Origin: an uncultured Clostridia bacterium
GTDB taxonomy: Bacteria > Bacillota > Clostridia > Lachnospirales > Lachnospiraceae
Length of the DNA: 64,000 nt
Assembly: GCA_948467395.1 (NCBI GenBank)
Contig: CAOKDX010000001.1
Location: 248,001-312,000 of the forward strand
Direction: 5' to 3'
Below, piece after piece: positions 26,580 to 34,846 of this stretch; positions within the stretch are counted from its first letter, which is position 1, and every line of letters begins with the position of its first letter. A program made the translations under genes and the position numbers. The notes beneath the pieces are model-generated. The model saw nothing but the letters and a program-made list of their open reading frames with translations, did no database searches and was not told where the DNA came from.

Positions 26580-26877
26580 TGCCAGTTATCAAAAAGACAG
26601 TAAGGATGAGGGATATGCGGAGGATGCCTTTAACCAGCTTGATTTGACCCAAAAGCAGAGGGAAGTTTGTCAACATCTTATAGATTGCAGGGAAAAGCAG
26701 GATTTTGAATACGGAACTCATGCGTATATTGCAGGGCTGATGGATGCGTTTCATATTATGGCGGTATTGTTCCCAGAAAAATGGGATACAGAGAGAATAA
26801 GGATAGCCTGTGTAACTTGTAAACTTTGTTTATTAAGTTTTCGGTGGCAATCATCGGACAAGCGAAATATCCTTTGA
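26542..26877 (+). pseudogene. 5'-truncated small helical protein
   Basis: In-frame coding-like sequence from 26542, just after a stop at 26539, with no start codon: KLLQADASYQKDSKDEGYAE, LTQKQREVCQHLIDCREKQD, THAYIAGLMDAFHIMAVLFP. The AYIAGxxDAF motif is typical of small helical proteins accompanying the 26388 ORF in mobile elements. It overlaps the end of that ORF in a different frame. Confidence 0.4.
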
Positions 26878-26936
26878 TTGTTTCTGAGATGATTATAACA
26901 ATTTGCGGGCGTTTTGCAAGCTTTTTGTTTAGAAAG

Positions 26937-26965
26937 ATGGGGATGTTTCAGCATCCTCATTTTTT
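26937..26965 (+). terminator. Terminator at the 3' side of the XRE gene
   Basis: Stem atggggatg (26937-26945) with catcctcat (26952-26960), one G-U pair, 6-nt loop, then ttttt. It ends rightward transcripts converging on the XRE gene, overlapping that gene's 3' end. Confidence 0.75.
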
Positions 26966-27541
26966 CGTTCTGTCTTGTTCCTTCTCGAATCCCAGCCATT
27001 TTGCCTCATAGGTATCCAGATAAAACCGGTTCCCATACTCGTTTTCCACATACCGGTCTTTTCTGTGATACCATCCCCGCAGTTCGTCTCTTAGTTTGGA
27101 ATCCGGGGAAATCGGTTCTACCCACATTTCCTCTTTCGTAAGTATCTGCGCCCGTGTCAGTGGTGGTTCTGACAGGGTTTCCGGTACGGAAAAAACCGGT
27201 GGCGTTGTATAAAGGTCGCCTGCAGCAGAAAACGGAATGGTGTTTCCATCTGGTCGAACCAGATGTTTTTCAATCGAATTTACCAGCAGCCAGCCGTGAT
27301 CCGGTGACCAGAGCGGTTGTTCATGTAAGACGGGCAGTGAGGCAGGGGACACTGGATTGGATGGAATGTTTTTATAGGCGCTGATGTGTCCCAGCAGGTA
27401 ATCTGTAGATACCTCGTATACATCTGCCATCAGTTCCAGTTTTTCAATAGAAGGGGATTTCCGTCCGCCCTCCCATGCACTCAGGGTAGGCTGGGAGACA
27501 CCGAGCAGTTTCATGGCATCGACTACTTTCAGGTGTTTCAT
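26957..27541 (-). CDS. XRE-family HTH regulator with C-terminal extension
   Basis: 194 aa. Residues 1-51 are a HTH_3 domain (GVSQPTLSAWEGGRKSPSIE, VSTDYLLG) lacking the first helix of the usual domain. Upstream, a stop precedes the frame and no good RBS is seen, so the N-terminus may be lost or the start may be unusual. The rest (about 60-194) is an unrecognised C-terminal region ending in a Tyr/Trp-rich motif (ELRGWYHRKDRYVENEYGNR). It is divergent from the small-ORF cluster and may control it (inference). Confidence 0.7.
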   Translation of the reverse strand: MKHLKVVDAMKLLGVSQPTLSAWEGGRKSPSIEKLELMADVYEVSTDYLLGHISAYKNIPSNPVSPASLPVLHEQPLWSPDHGWLLVNSIEKHLVRPDGNTIPFSAAGDLYTTPPVFSVPETLSEPPLTRAQILTKEEMWVEPISPDSKLRDELRGWYHRKDRYVENEYGNRFYLDTYEAKWLGFEKEQDRTKK

Positions 27542-27721
27542 TAATCTTGCATTTCTAAATTATCTGGGCATTTATTGAGCCTCCAATAGTATAAAATATT
27601 TCTCTCATTTCTGTATTTCCTATGAAATCTATTATATTTCCCTAGTCCCATAATATCAAGTGAAAATTCAGTTTGAAAGTTTTCCTAAAAGTTTTGTGCT
27701 GAACAAAAACAGAAAATTTAG

Positions 27722-27750
27722 TTGTAAAACAGAATATCAGATCGTGTAGT
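27722..27750 (+). promoter_or_regulatory. Shared-type promoter, copy 1
   Basis: -35 TTGTAA (27722-27727), 17-bp spacer, -10 TGTAGT (27745-27750). The block gttgtaaaacag-N9-tcgtgta (27721-27748) is repeated exactly, with the same spacing, at 28646-28673 upstream of another small ORF. Confidence 0.6.
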
Positions 27751-27781
27751 GATAGTAAATACATGTAAGGAGGCACAGGCA

Positions 27782-27934
27782 ATGGAGGCTTTAGAACAAA
27801 AACTTGACGACGATTACCTGTACCGTATGCGGGATGAGGTATTAAAGAAACTGGAAAAAAGTGCGGAGTTTCAGGAATTAAGCAGGGAACCGGAGAAAAG
27901 GGCAAAAATGTTGCTGCAGGGGAAAGATAACTAA
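27782..27934 (+). CDS. Very small protein A of the island cluster
   Basis: 50 aa from ATG at 27782 with AAGGAGG 8 nt upstream, preferred over an in-frame ATG at 27749. Highly charged and helical (LDDDYLYRMRDEVLKKLEKS), ending EPEKRAKMLLQGKDN. The C-terminal PEKxAKMLL motif recurs in the next ORF. It has its own promoter (27722). Not recognised. Confidence 0.5.
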   Translation: MEALEQKLDDDYLYRMRDEVLKKLEKSAEFQELSREPEKRAKMLLQGKDN

Positions 27935-28148
27935 GCGGGCATTATTAAAGAAAAGGGGGTATACTGTGAAAAATTGCATTGATATGCCAATTATTTCACA
28001 AAGTGAACAAAGTTCGCTTTGGCTATTTGTGCCGGGAACGTCACAAATAAACTTTTATCCGACAAGAGAAACTGTATTCGCAAACTGTGTTACAGTTTTT
28101 TCTCTTGCGGTTCCTCGAACAAAATACGTTCTCGGAATGGAGGATATC

Positions 28149-28404
28149 ATGGAAACATTATCAGAGGAACTAATTCATAACAGGCTGGAGGAACCATTGG
28201 AAAACCGGCTTCAAAATGATCCGGACTACCAGGAGCAGCAAAAAAAGCTGTCAGAAACTTTGCGTAAGTATTGGGTGTATGTTAGAGTTTCTGGGGGAAG
28301 ATGAGTCTGATGAGAGCATTACATATATTCTGGATAGGATGGATGATTCACCAGAGAAAAAGGCGAAGATGCTGTTGGGGGAGATACCAGTAAAGGTAGA
28401 ATGA
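28149..28404 (+). pseudogene. Small protein B, frameshifted
   Basis: ATG at 28149, GGAGG 5 nt upstream. Frame one encodes METLSEELIHNRLEEPLENR ... QKKLSETLRK and stops at 28304. A second frame from about 28282 carries EFLGEDESDESITYILDR and SPEKKAKMLLGE to 28404, as expected for the missing C-terminus. A +1 shift near 28265-28290 would join them. The N-terminal half resembles ORF C (28713). The leader (27960-28148) contains an inverted repeat caagagaaactgta / tacag-tttttt-ctcttg at about 28060-28108. Probably a pseudogene, possibly two tiny proteins. Confidence 0.45.
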
Positions 28405-28646
28405 TTGCATAGTGGGGAAGGGAAATTTTTAGCAGTAAAAGTATCTTATATGATGGATTTCGTTCTTTTATTGTCTTTCCGGAAACCAATGCTATAATGG
28501 TTTTAAGGTATCAGTTCTTTGCAGGAGCATCCGGACAGATGTACGGGTGTTGTTCGTGTCCAGTTCCGACTAACATGAATGCGCTGTGAACACGGAACAG
28601 CTGATGCCTTTTGTTATGCGTTTTTTTGTGGCAGGGGATTTTCTCG
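28405..28646 (+). other. Intergenic stretch, possible small RNA
   Basis: No ORF. A promoter-like TTGTCT-N16-TATAAT ends near 28496. The segment after it is GC-richer than its surroundings and ends in tgccttttgttatgcgttttttt (near 28606-28628), like a transcript end. A partial stem joins gttcgtgtcc with gaacacggaac. A small RNA is possible, but nothing recognised. Confidence 0.25.
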
Positions 28647-28675
28647 TTGTAAAACAGTCTGTCCGTTCGTGTAAT
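28647..28675 (+). promoter_or_regulatory. Shared-type promoter, copy 2
   Basis: -35 TTGTAA (28647-28652), 17-bp spacer, -10 TGTAAT (28670-28675), within the same gttgtaaaacag-N9-tcgtgta block as copy 1. It is upstream of ORF C. Confidence 0.6.
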
Positions 28676-28712
28676 CTTTGTAGAACCATAAAAAAGCGGA
28701 GGAGATGAGGAG

Positions 28713-29054
28713 ATGCATAACCTGTTGAAAAATATGAGTATGGAGCGTCTGGGAAAACCATTAGAGGCCTTGCTGCAGCGTGACCGGCAGTTTGTGGAAA
28801 GCAGGGAACGTTATCACAGGCTGCTGGAATCGCTGAAGAAAGAATGGAAGGACGGCCAGGGAAGTGCTGAACCTGTCATGCGTCTGGATGATGCAGTGGG
28901 TGAATACAGCGGGCATTATGGGGAAATGGCATATGTTCTTGGTTTTCATGATGGACTGGAGATTGGGATAGAGCATGGAAGACAGTACGGGGAGGATTCT
29001 GATGTAAAAAAAGCTGGTATGGAGGCACAGACCGATTTGCCGTCAACAGATTAA
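28713..29054 (+). CDS. Small protein C of the island cluster
   Basis: 113 aa; ATG with GAGGAG upstream. Helical N-terminus (MERLGKPLEALLQRDRQF) homologous in pattern to the start of ORF B. C-terminal YVLGFHDGLEIGIEHGRQYG resembles the DUF6809-like 'YxxGFxDGxxLG' motif of small mobile-element proteins. It reads from the copy-2 promoter. Function unknown. Confidence 0.55.
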   Translation: MHNLLKNMSMERLGKPLEALLQRDRQFVESRERYHRLLESLKKEWKDGQGSAEPVMRLDDAVGEYSGHYGEMAYVLGFHDGLEIGIEHGRQYGEDSDVKKAGMEAQTDLPSTD

Positions 29055-29128
29055 ATGGGGGCTGTGTCATTCTGACGTGACCAGATAATGCAGAAAAAAA
29101 TAAAGGTGGAAGCAAAGGGGGTGTTTGT

Positions 29129-29422
29129 TTGAAGAAAAAGGATATGGCATTATTGATAGAAGCGGAGGATACGCTGGACGATATGGACAGGCTGTTGGAA
29201 CGGTTTACCGGATATGGACACTCGGAAGGGGAGTTTATAAAGCTGGATAACAACTTTGAAGTGATTCATAATAATTCGCATAAATACTATTCTGAAAATT
29301 CCGAAGAAAAAATGCAGTTGTTTTTAAGCATTTTAATGTGTCGTGATAAGACAGCGGAAGAACGTGCAGATATTTTGATAAACGGAACGATCCGCATGAA
29401 ATGGAAAGGACAAAAATGTTAA
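29129..29422 (+). CDS. Small protein D of the island cluster
   Basis: 97 aa from a TTG start (29129) with AAAGGGGGTG just upstream. N-terminal EDTLDDMDRLLERFTGYG is acidic and helical; the middle has HNNSHKYYSENSEEKMQLFL; the tail KTAEERADILINGTIRMK echoes the PEKxAKMLL ends of A and B loosely. Followed at a short distance by the Wadjet operon. Not recognised. Confidence 0.5.
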   Translation: MKKKDMALLIEAEDTLDDMDRLLERFTGYGHSEGEFIKLDNNFEVIHNNSHKYYSENSEEKMQLFLSILMCRDKTAEERADILINGTIRMKWKGQKC

Positions 29423-29537
29423 TTTTTGCTTTATTACATAGGACAAATATGATAAAATTATTAAGAATCAATAAGGAAAAGTATTGGAGCGGCGAAAAAA
29501 CAAAAAGATTCATAGTGAAAAGAGAGAAGGTGGCTTA

Positions 29538-30938
29538 GTGGTTAGTGTATTTGATATGATTCCAAATAATTTTTTTAATCCATTATCAAGTAATAGTAAT
29601 TATAGGACTAATGCTGCTTTGCTCCAATTTATATATGAACAATATGATAATGAGATATCATACAGAATAAAGAGAAATATACTGCGAGATGAAATGGCAT
29701 ACTATATTTCGGAACACTCTGAAGAGTTTTTATCAGACAATGAGATATCTAATAAGAGTGTTCAAGATATATCAAGCGATTATTTGAGAAAATTTGCAAG
29801 TAAAGACGTAGGATGGCTGGAAGAGGAGTTTGATGAGACAACATTTGAAAAGTATATAGTTATAACAGAACAAGGAGTTATGTTGGCAGAATTACTAATG
29901 CGTTTAGAACGGCCCGAAAGGGAAGAACTCTCAAGTTATATGTATAATATTTATAATACTTTACTGAATCAGGAACAGTGGAATGGTGACCCATATGTAG
30001 GTGCGTTGAAAAACGTATATAAGAATGCAAAATCACTTTCAAAATCTCTTAAGAAAATGTCTACATATATTCGCAAAACAATCGAAAAGTTAATGAAAGA
30101 AATTTCATACGAGAGTTTAACAGAAAACATTATTGCTTATTGTGATGGAGATTTTATTAAGGAGTACGCCAGGCTTACGAAACCACAGAATAATATTCAT
30201 ATATATCGTGGTAAGATAATAACCATGTTAGAGCAGATGCAAAATGATGATGATATGTATGAACTAATTATAATTGGATGTGTTAATGAAGAAGATATTG
30301 AGGAATGGGAAGCCCGGGAAAAAACAGATTTAATGTTTGATACAATTAAGAAGTTTTTGAAGGCTGATTATTTGAGAATTATTGGAGATATAAAGCACAA
30401 ACTAAATCTTTACATAATAATGGCATTGGGAAGATTAAGATATTTAAAAAATCATGAAGTTGATATGCGGGGACATGTTGAAAGAACATTGAAATATATG
30501 TTGGATGCGATGACGGAGGCGGGACTAAAAGAAGATTTACCGAATGAAATGAGAGAAATGATTCGATTAAATCAAAACAAATACATTGATGTACAATCAA
30601 TTCGAATGCCTCGAAATAGAAAAAGAGTACGACGTCGTTCGGTGACCGAAATAGAAACTCTTACGGATGAGGATTTATATAACTTTAAAAAAGTATATGA
30701 AAAAGAGGCTAAAAATCCATATTCAAAAAAAATAACAAAGCAGTATTTAAAAACACTGCTTGGAAACAGGCATGAGTTGTTAAGTGATGAGGTTCCACTT
30801 GAAACAAGAGAAGATTTGTTAATGATTTTATCAGCAGTAGCATATGCAGAAGAAAATGGGTTTAAGATTGAAATAGAAGAAGGGTATTTTGAGACTGAGG
30901 AAATGGTTTTGAGGTCGTTTAGAATATTGGAGGCGTAA
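29538..30938 (+). CDS. jetA: Wadjet protein JetA (DUF5716-type)
   Basis: 466 aa from GTG at 29538 (VVSVFDMIPNNFFNPLSS), with AAGG 7 nt upstream; an earlier in-frame start at 29484 lacks a ribosome site and family members begin at SVFDxIPxNFF. Mostly helical with winged-helix-like ends (ITEQGVMLAELLMRLE; TREDLLMILSAVAYAEENGF). JetA is the kleisin-like subunit of this SMC-type complex. It is the DUF5716 kind of type II Wadjet, not the DUF3375 kind of type I (from memory). It is followed one nucleotide later by jetB. Confidence 0.85.
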   Translation: MVSVFDMIPNNFFNPLSSNSNYRTNAALLQFIYEQYDNEISYRIKRNILRDEMAYYISEHSEEFLSDNEISNKSVQDISSDYLRKFASKDVGWLEEEFDETTFEKYIVITEQGVMLAELLMRLERPEREELSSYMYNIYNTLLNQEQWNGDPYVGALKNVYKNAKSLSKSLKKMSTYIRKTIEKLMKEISYESLTENIIAYCDGDFIKEYARLTKPQNNIHIYRGKIITMLEQMQNDDDMYELIIIGCVNEEDIEEWEAREKTDLMFDTIKKFLKADYLRIIGDIKHKLNLYIIMALGRLRYLKNHEVDMRGHVERTLKYMLDAMTEAGLKEDLPNEMREMIRLNQNKYIDVQSIRMPRNRKRVRRRSVTEIETLTDEDLYNFKKVYEKEAKNPYSKKITKQYLKTLLGNRHELLSDEVPLETREDLLMILSAVAYAEENGFKIEIEEGYFETEEMVLRSFRILEA

Positions 30939-30939
30939 T

Positions 30940-31593
30940 ATGAATATTGTAGAAGCTTGGGATGATTTTACATCTTCGGACAAGTTAATGTTTCAAAACT
31001 GTTGCAGAAAAATTTTAAGAAGGACCTTTTTGGTTAGAGATAAGCGGGAAGACAGAAAACACTATTTTTTTGTTGTGAATCATATCGATGCTTTTTTAAA
31101 TTATTTTTCTTTTATGGGATTTGAGGTTAAGTGTGTTAAGGATAATGGTGTTGTCATGCTTGACAATTGTTCAGAAATAGGGGATAAAGATAAATTGCAG
31201 TCAAACAGGCATCGTTTCACCAAAGAAGAGACAATAGTATTGTGTTGTCTGTGGTTGCTTTATGTGTCGAGAATCAAAGAAGGAACTTTGTCTTCCGTAA
31301 TTGTTATTGGAGTGTCTGATTTGATTTACGAATTAGAAAAGTATGATGCCAGAGATATGGTAAACAAGACGGCTTTAGGCAACATTTTCAAAGTGTTTAA
31401 AAATTATAGTTTAATGGATGTTGATGGGAATGTCGGAGATATGGACTGTAAACTCATTTTGTATGCGTCCTTACAATTTGCTTTGGATACGGATGAATTT
31501 GAAAGATTTGTAAAAGAAGTTGTAGAGATTGTGTTGGATGAAAAAGATACTTTAGGGGAGGATATGGATGAGCAAACCGACGATATGGAATGA
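30940..31593 (+). CDS. jetB: Wadjet protein JetB (DUF4194-type)
   Basis: 217 aa. A KITE-like winged-helix subunit of the Wadjet condensin: RRTFLVRDKREDRKHYFFVV near the N-terminus, RHRFTKEETIVLCCLWLLYV in the middle, and an acidic C-terminal tail (DEKDTLGEDMDEQTDD). It overlaps jetC by 26 nt, suggesting translational coupling. Confidence 0.8.
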   Translation: MNIVEAWDDFTSSDKLMFQNCCRKILRRTFLVRDKREDRKHYFFVVNHIDAFLNYFSFMGFEVKCVKDNGVVMLDNCSEIGDKDKLQSNRHRFTKEETIVLCCLWLLYVSRIKEGTLSSVIVIGVSDLIYELEKYDARDMVNKTALGNIFKVFKNYSLMDVDGNVGDMDCKLILYASLQFALDTDEFERFVKEVVEIVLDEKDTLGEDMDEQTDDME

Positions 31594-34500
31594 AAATAGC
31601 AGAAAAAGCGCAACAAAGCTGTTATTGGTTAATTGGTCACGATTTTCTAATGTCCCTATTGCCCTGGAAGGTTCTACTTTGTTTACAGGAGTTAATGGAA
31701 GCGGTAAGTCTACGATATTGGATGCAATGACTTACATGCTGACCGGTAACACTCAGTTTAATAAGGATGCATTAGACAGAGACAGAAATGTAGTTTCTTA
31801 TGTTCGTGGAGATACGAAGAGTGAAGGAAAAAACAGATTTATTCGTGAAGGCGAAGTGACGTCTTACATTGCAATGGAATTTTGGGCGCCCTTAGAAAAA
31901 CAATATCTGGTAGTTGGTGTATGTATCGAGTATGTTAATGAGACAAGTAATACGAAAAAATGGTTTGTTTTCAAAAATACTAGGATTGATGACTGTAAAT
32001 TCTATACAGTAAAGGATAAAGAGGTGACGGTATATCCCCGCCATGAATTGACCGTAAAAGGAAAGAAAATTCCGGCGGGTGAATTTATGAATCGTGACAA
32101 GGGCACGGAACAAGTGTTGCGGGCATTAGGTCTTCGCTGTGGGGTTGAAAAGTACAGAGCTAAACTGGTGAAAATGATGGCTTTCAATCCGGAGAATAAT
32201 ATTGATAAATTTATTCAAGAATGTGTTTTGGATGAACACCCTATTCGTTCTATGAGTGATATTCGAGAACATCGTAATCACTATAATGATGCTAAAAAAG
32301 TATATGAAGAATTGGCAAATGGAAAGATACAGTTAGAGGTTGTGCAGGAAAAAATAGCAGATTATGAAGCTTCGGAGCGAAAATATGAGATAAGACGAAT
32401 CCTTTTGTTATATCAGGAAATGAAATGGCATCAGGAACATAGAGTTCATTTGGAAGAAAAAATCAATGTCGATAGGGCGAGGTTACATCAATTACAGATA
32501 CAGTTAGAGGATTTAACTGCGAAGAGAGATAGTGCGTTAAAAAGAAAAATAAATGCTGAAAAAAATGAACTGTTATGCGATATAGAAAAAACAACAGAGT
32601 CTTTAAAAAGCAGTGTTTCCGAGCTTGAAAGAGAAAAAGAGAGATATAAAATAAATTTGCAAGAATTGCAATTACTGGAAACAGGGCTTCAAAACATTAT
32701 GGGCTGGCTTGAAACAGATGGTAAATTGACGGATAAAGAGGTTGCAGTGATTGAAGCGATTGCGGCCGATACCTTTAATGTTGATGAAAAGATTAAGGCA
32801 TTTATAAAATTTAAAAAGATAGTTAATGAAAAGAGGGCAGGTTCTCAAACCGATAAAGTACATTTTTCCGATAGAATTAAGGAGATAAAACAAGAACTGG
32901 AAGAAATTCAAGAGAAAATATCAAGATTAGAATCCGATGTCCTTCCTTTTGGGAAAAAATATGAAGAGGCTAAACATGTAATAAAGTCAGAGCTCAAAAG
33001 GCTAAATATTAAAACGGATGTAAGATTGTTTGCAGAGCTGGTTCAGCAGGTTGATAAGGATTGGCAGTTAGCAATTGAGACGTTTTTAGGAAAAAAGAGG
33101 TTTGATATTATAGTAGAAGGGAAGTATTGTGAACAGGTAATGGAGATTGTTCATGAACGCCAGCTGAGAGATATTAAAATTGTAATTACTGACAAATTAC
33201 CGGAAACAGATATTATACCAGGCTCCGCTGCTGCAATGCTTGATATTCCGAACGAATATGGAAGAAGATATGCAAATTATCTTCTTAATGGCATTCATTT
33301 GTGCAAAGATATTCAAGAATTACATCAATATCCAAAAGGAGGATTGATGATTGATGGTACATTGGCTAAGAGTTTTACGATGAGTTGCATGAATTTGCAT
33401 AGAACTCAAATATTTATGGGACATGAGGCAATTAAGCTACAGCTCAAAAAAGCCAAAGCAGACAAGCTTGTTTTGGAGCAGGAAAAACAGAAGTTAAATG
33501 AGCATTTAGAGATATTAAGCAAATATATAGTCGATATGGAAGCAGTAAACTGGGATGAGGCAAGATATATATTTGATGCTCAAAAACTCATTGATGATAA
33601 AAAAACGGAAGTCCGAAACAAAAAAGAGGAATTGAAAAAAATAGAAAATACTCCGGGATTTGCCGCGGCATTCCAAGGAAGAGAAAAGGCGGATAAGGAG
33701 TATAGAGAAGCAGACGGTCAATATTCAGAAGTAAACAGTGACATTAAATTATGCGAAAAGTCTATTGAGGATAATAATTTTAAGTATGATGAATCGGAAC
33801 AGCAGATTGATAAAGCAAAAAGAGAATATGATAATGCCATTTTACAAAGATTAGAATTGAGAAAAGAAATGGTAGAATTATATGATAAGCTACGCATTAA
33901 GAGTCAGAACGCACGCGTTATGACACAAAAGAATGTTGAGAATGTCCGCGGGGAGAAGGATAATGCTATTAGAATTTTGGAAAATGAACAACGTAAGTAT
34001 TGGCATATTATAGGACAAAGTGACGAAAAATATGGCATTGGATATATTTCTTTGTTTAGAGAACAATATAGAGACATTGCCAATGTGAAAATTGAGGAAG
34101 CAAAACATAAATTAGAGGAACAGCAGCATGTACTGGAGAATGCTTTTATGACTGATTTTGTTGCAGAAATGAATGAAGCTGTTAAAGAAGCCAGGGAGGA
34201 GATTGATGAAATAAATAAAGCGCTTAAGTTCATTCCGTTTGGAAAAGATACATATCAATTTCAGATGCTGGAAAAGCCGGAAAGAATGTTATTTTTTAAT
34301 TTGTGTAGAAAGCTTGAGAGTTATATGCATTCTATGGATGTATATCGTGCCATGAATCAGAATGATGAAGAAATGGAATACAACATAAGGCAATTCATGG
34401 ATACTATACTGGAGGAGGAAAATGAAGAAGAATACACCGACTACCGAAAGTATTTCAAGTATGATATGCGTATATGGTCAAGACAGGATGGAGAGGAGAT

Positions 34501-34846
34501 AGCTGCAGATTTATCAAAGAAACAGGGCTCAGCAAGCAATGGTGAAAAACAGACTCCATATTTTATTATTCTTGCAGCCAGTTTGCTGCAATGCTATCCT
34601 AAAAATGTGTCATGTGCCAGATTGGCATTTATTGACGAAGCGTTTTCGGCCCTCTCCAGGGAAAGAATTGAGCAAATGGTTAAGTTCTTTGAGGATAATA
34701 AATTTCAGGTAATTTATGCTGCTCCGCCGGAAAAAATTGATAGTATTGGTTCCTATATTAATTCAACGATAAGCTTGTGTATGAAAGGAAAATATACATG
34801 GGCGGTTGAAGGGTTGGTGAAATCAGATGAGTCTACAACTGAGTAA
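31568..34846 (+). CDS. jetC: Wadjet protein JetC, SMC/MukB-like ATPase
   Basis: 1092 aa from ATG at 31568 with GGGGAGG 4-5 nt upstream. Walker A GVNGSGKST (41-49), two long coiled-coil arms (about 250-440 and 610-870) around a hinge (about 450-600, containing FLGKKRFDIIVEG), signature SNGEKQT (990-996), and Walker B LAFIDEAFSALS (Asp1023, Glu1024). The full SMC head is intact. JetC extrudes DNA loops to sense small circular DNA and hands it to JetD for cutting. It overlaps jetD by 20 nt. Confidence 0.92.
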   Translation: MSKPTIWNENSRKSATKLLLVNWSRFSNVPIALEGSTLFTGVNGSGKSTILDAMTYMLTGNTQFNKDALDRDRNVVSYVRGDTKSEGKNRFIREGEVTSYIAMEFWAPLEKQYLVVGVCIEYVNETSNTKKWFVFKNTRIDDCKFYTVKDKEVTVYPRHELTVKGKKIPAGEFMNRDKGTEQVLRALGLRCGVEKYRAKLVKMMAFNPENNIDKFIQECVLDEHPIRSMSDIREHRNHYNDAKKVYEELANGKIQLEVVQEKIADYEASERKYEIRRILLLYQEMKWHQEHRVHLEEKINVDRARLHQLQIQLEDLTAKRDSALKRKINAEKNELLCDIEKTTESLKSSVSELEREKERYKINLQELQLLETGLQNIMGWLETDGKLTDKEVAVIEAIAADTFNVDEKIKAFIKFKKIVNEKRAGSQTDKVHFSDRIKEIKQELEEIQEKISRLESDVLPFGKKYEEAKHVIKSELKRLNIKTDVRLFAELVQQVDKDWQLAIETFLGKKRFDIIVEGKYCEQVMEIVHERQLRDIKIVITDKLPETDIIPGSAAAMLDIPNEYGRRYANYLLNGIHLCKDIQELHQYPKGGLMIDGTLAKSFTMSCMNLHRTQIFMGHEAIKLQLKKAKADKLVLEQEKQKLNEHLEILSKYIVDMEAVNWDEARYIFDAQKLIDDKKTEVRNKKEELKKIENTPGFAAAFQGREKADKEYREADGQYSEVNSDIKLCEKSIEDNNFKYDESEQQIDKAKREYDNAILQRLELRKEMVELYDKLRIKSQNARVMTQKNVENVRGEKDNAIRILENEQRKYWHIIGQSDEKYGIGYISLFREQYRDIANVKIEEAKHKLEEQQHVLENAFMTDFVAEMNEAVKEAREEIDEINKALKFIPFGKDTYQFQMLEKPERMLFFNLCRKLESYMHSMDVYRAMNQNDEEMEYNIRQFMDTILEEENEEEYTDYRKYFKYDMRIWSRQDGEEIAADLSKKQGSASNGEKQTPYFIILAASLLQCYPKNVSCARLAFIDEAFSALSRERIEQMVKFFEDNKFQVIYAAPPEKIDSIGSYINSTISLCMKGKYTWAVEGLVKSDESTTE

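Noticed and set aside
28240-28247. A AAA AAG slippery heptamer in small ORF B, possibly programmed -1 frameshift
   Set aside because: The heptamer is in the right phase, but a -1 shift leads to a stop within seven codons. The conserved C-terminus is in the +1 frame.
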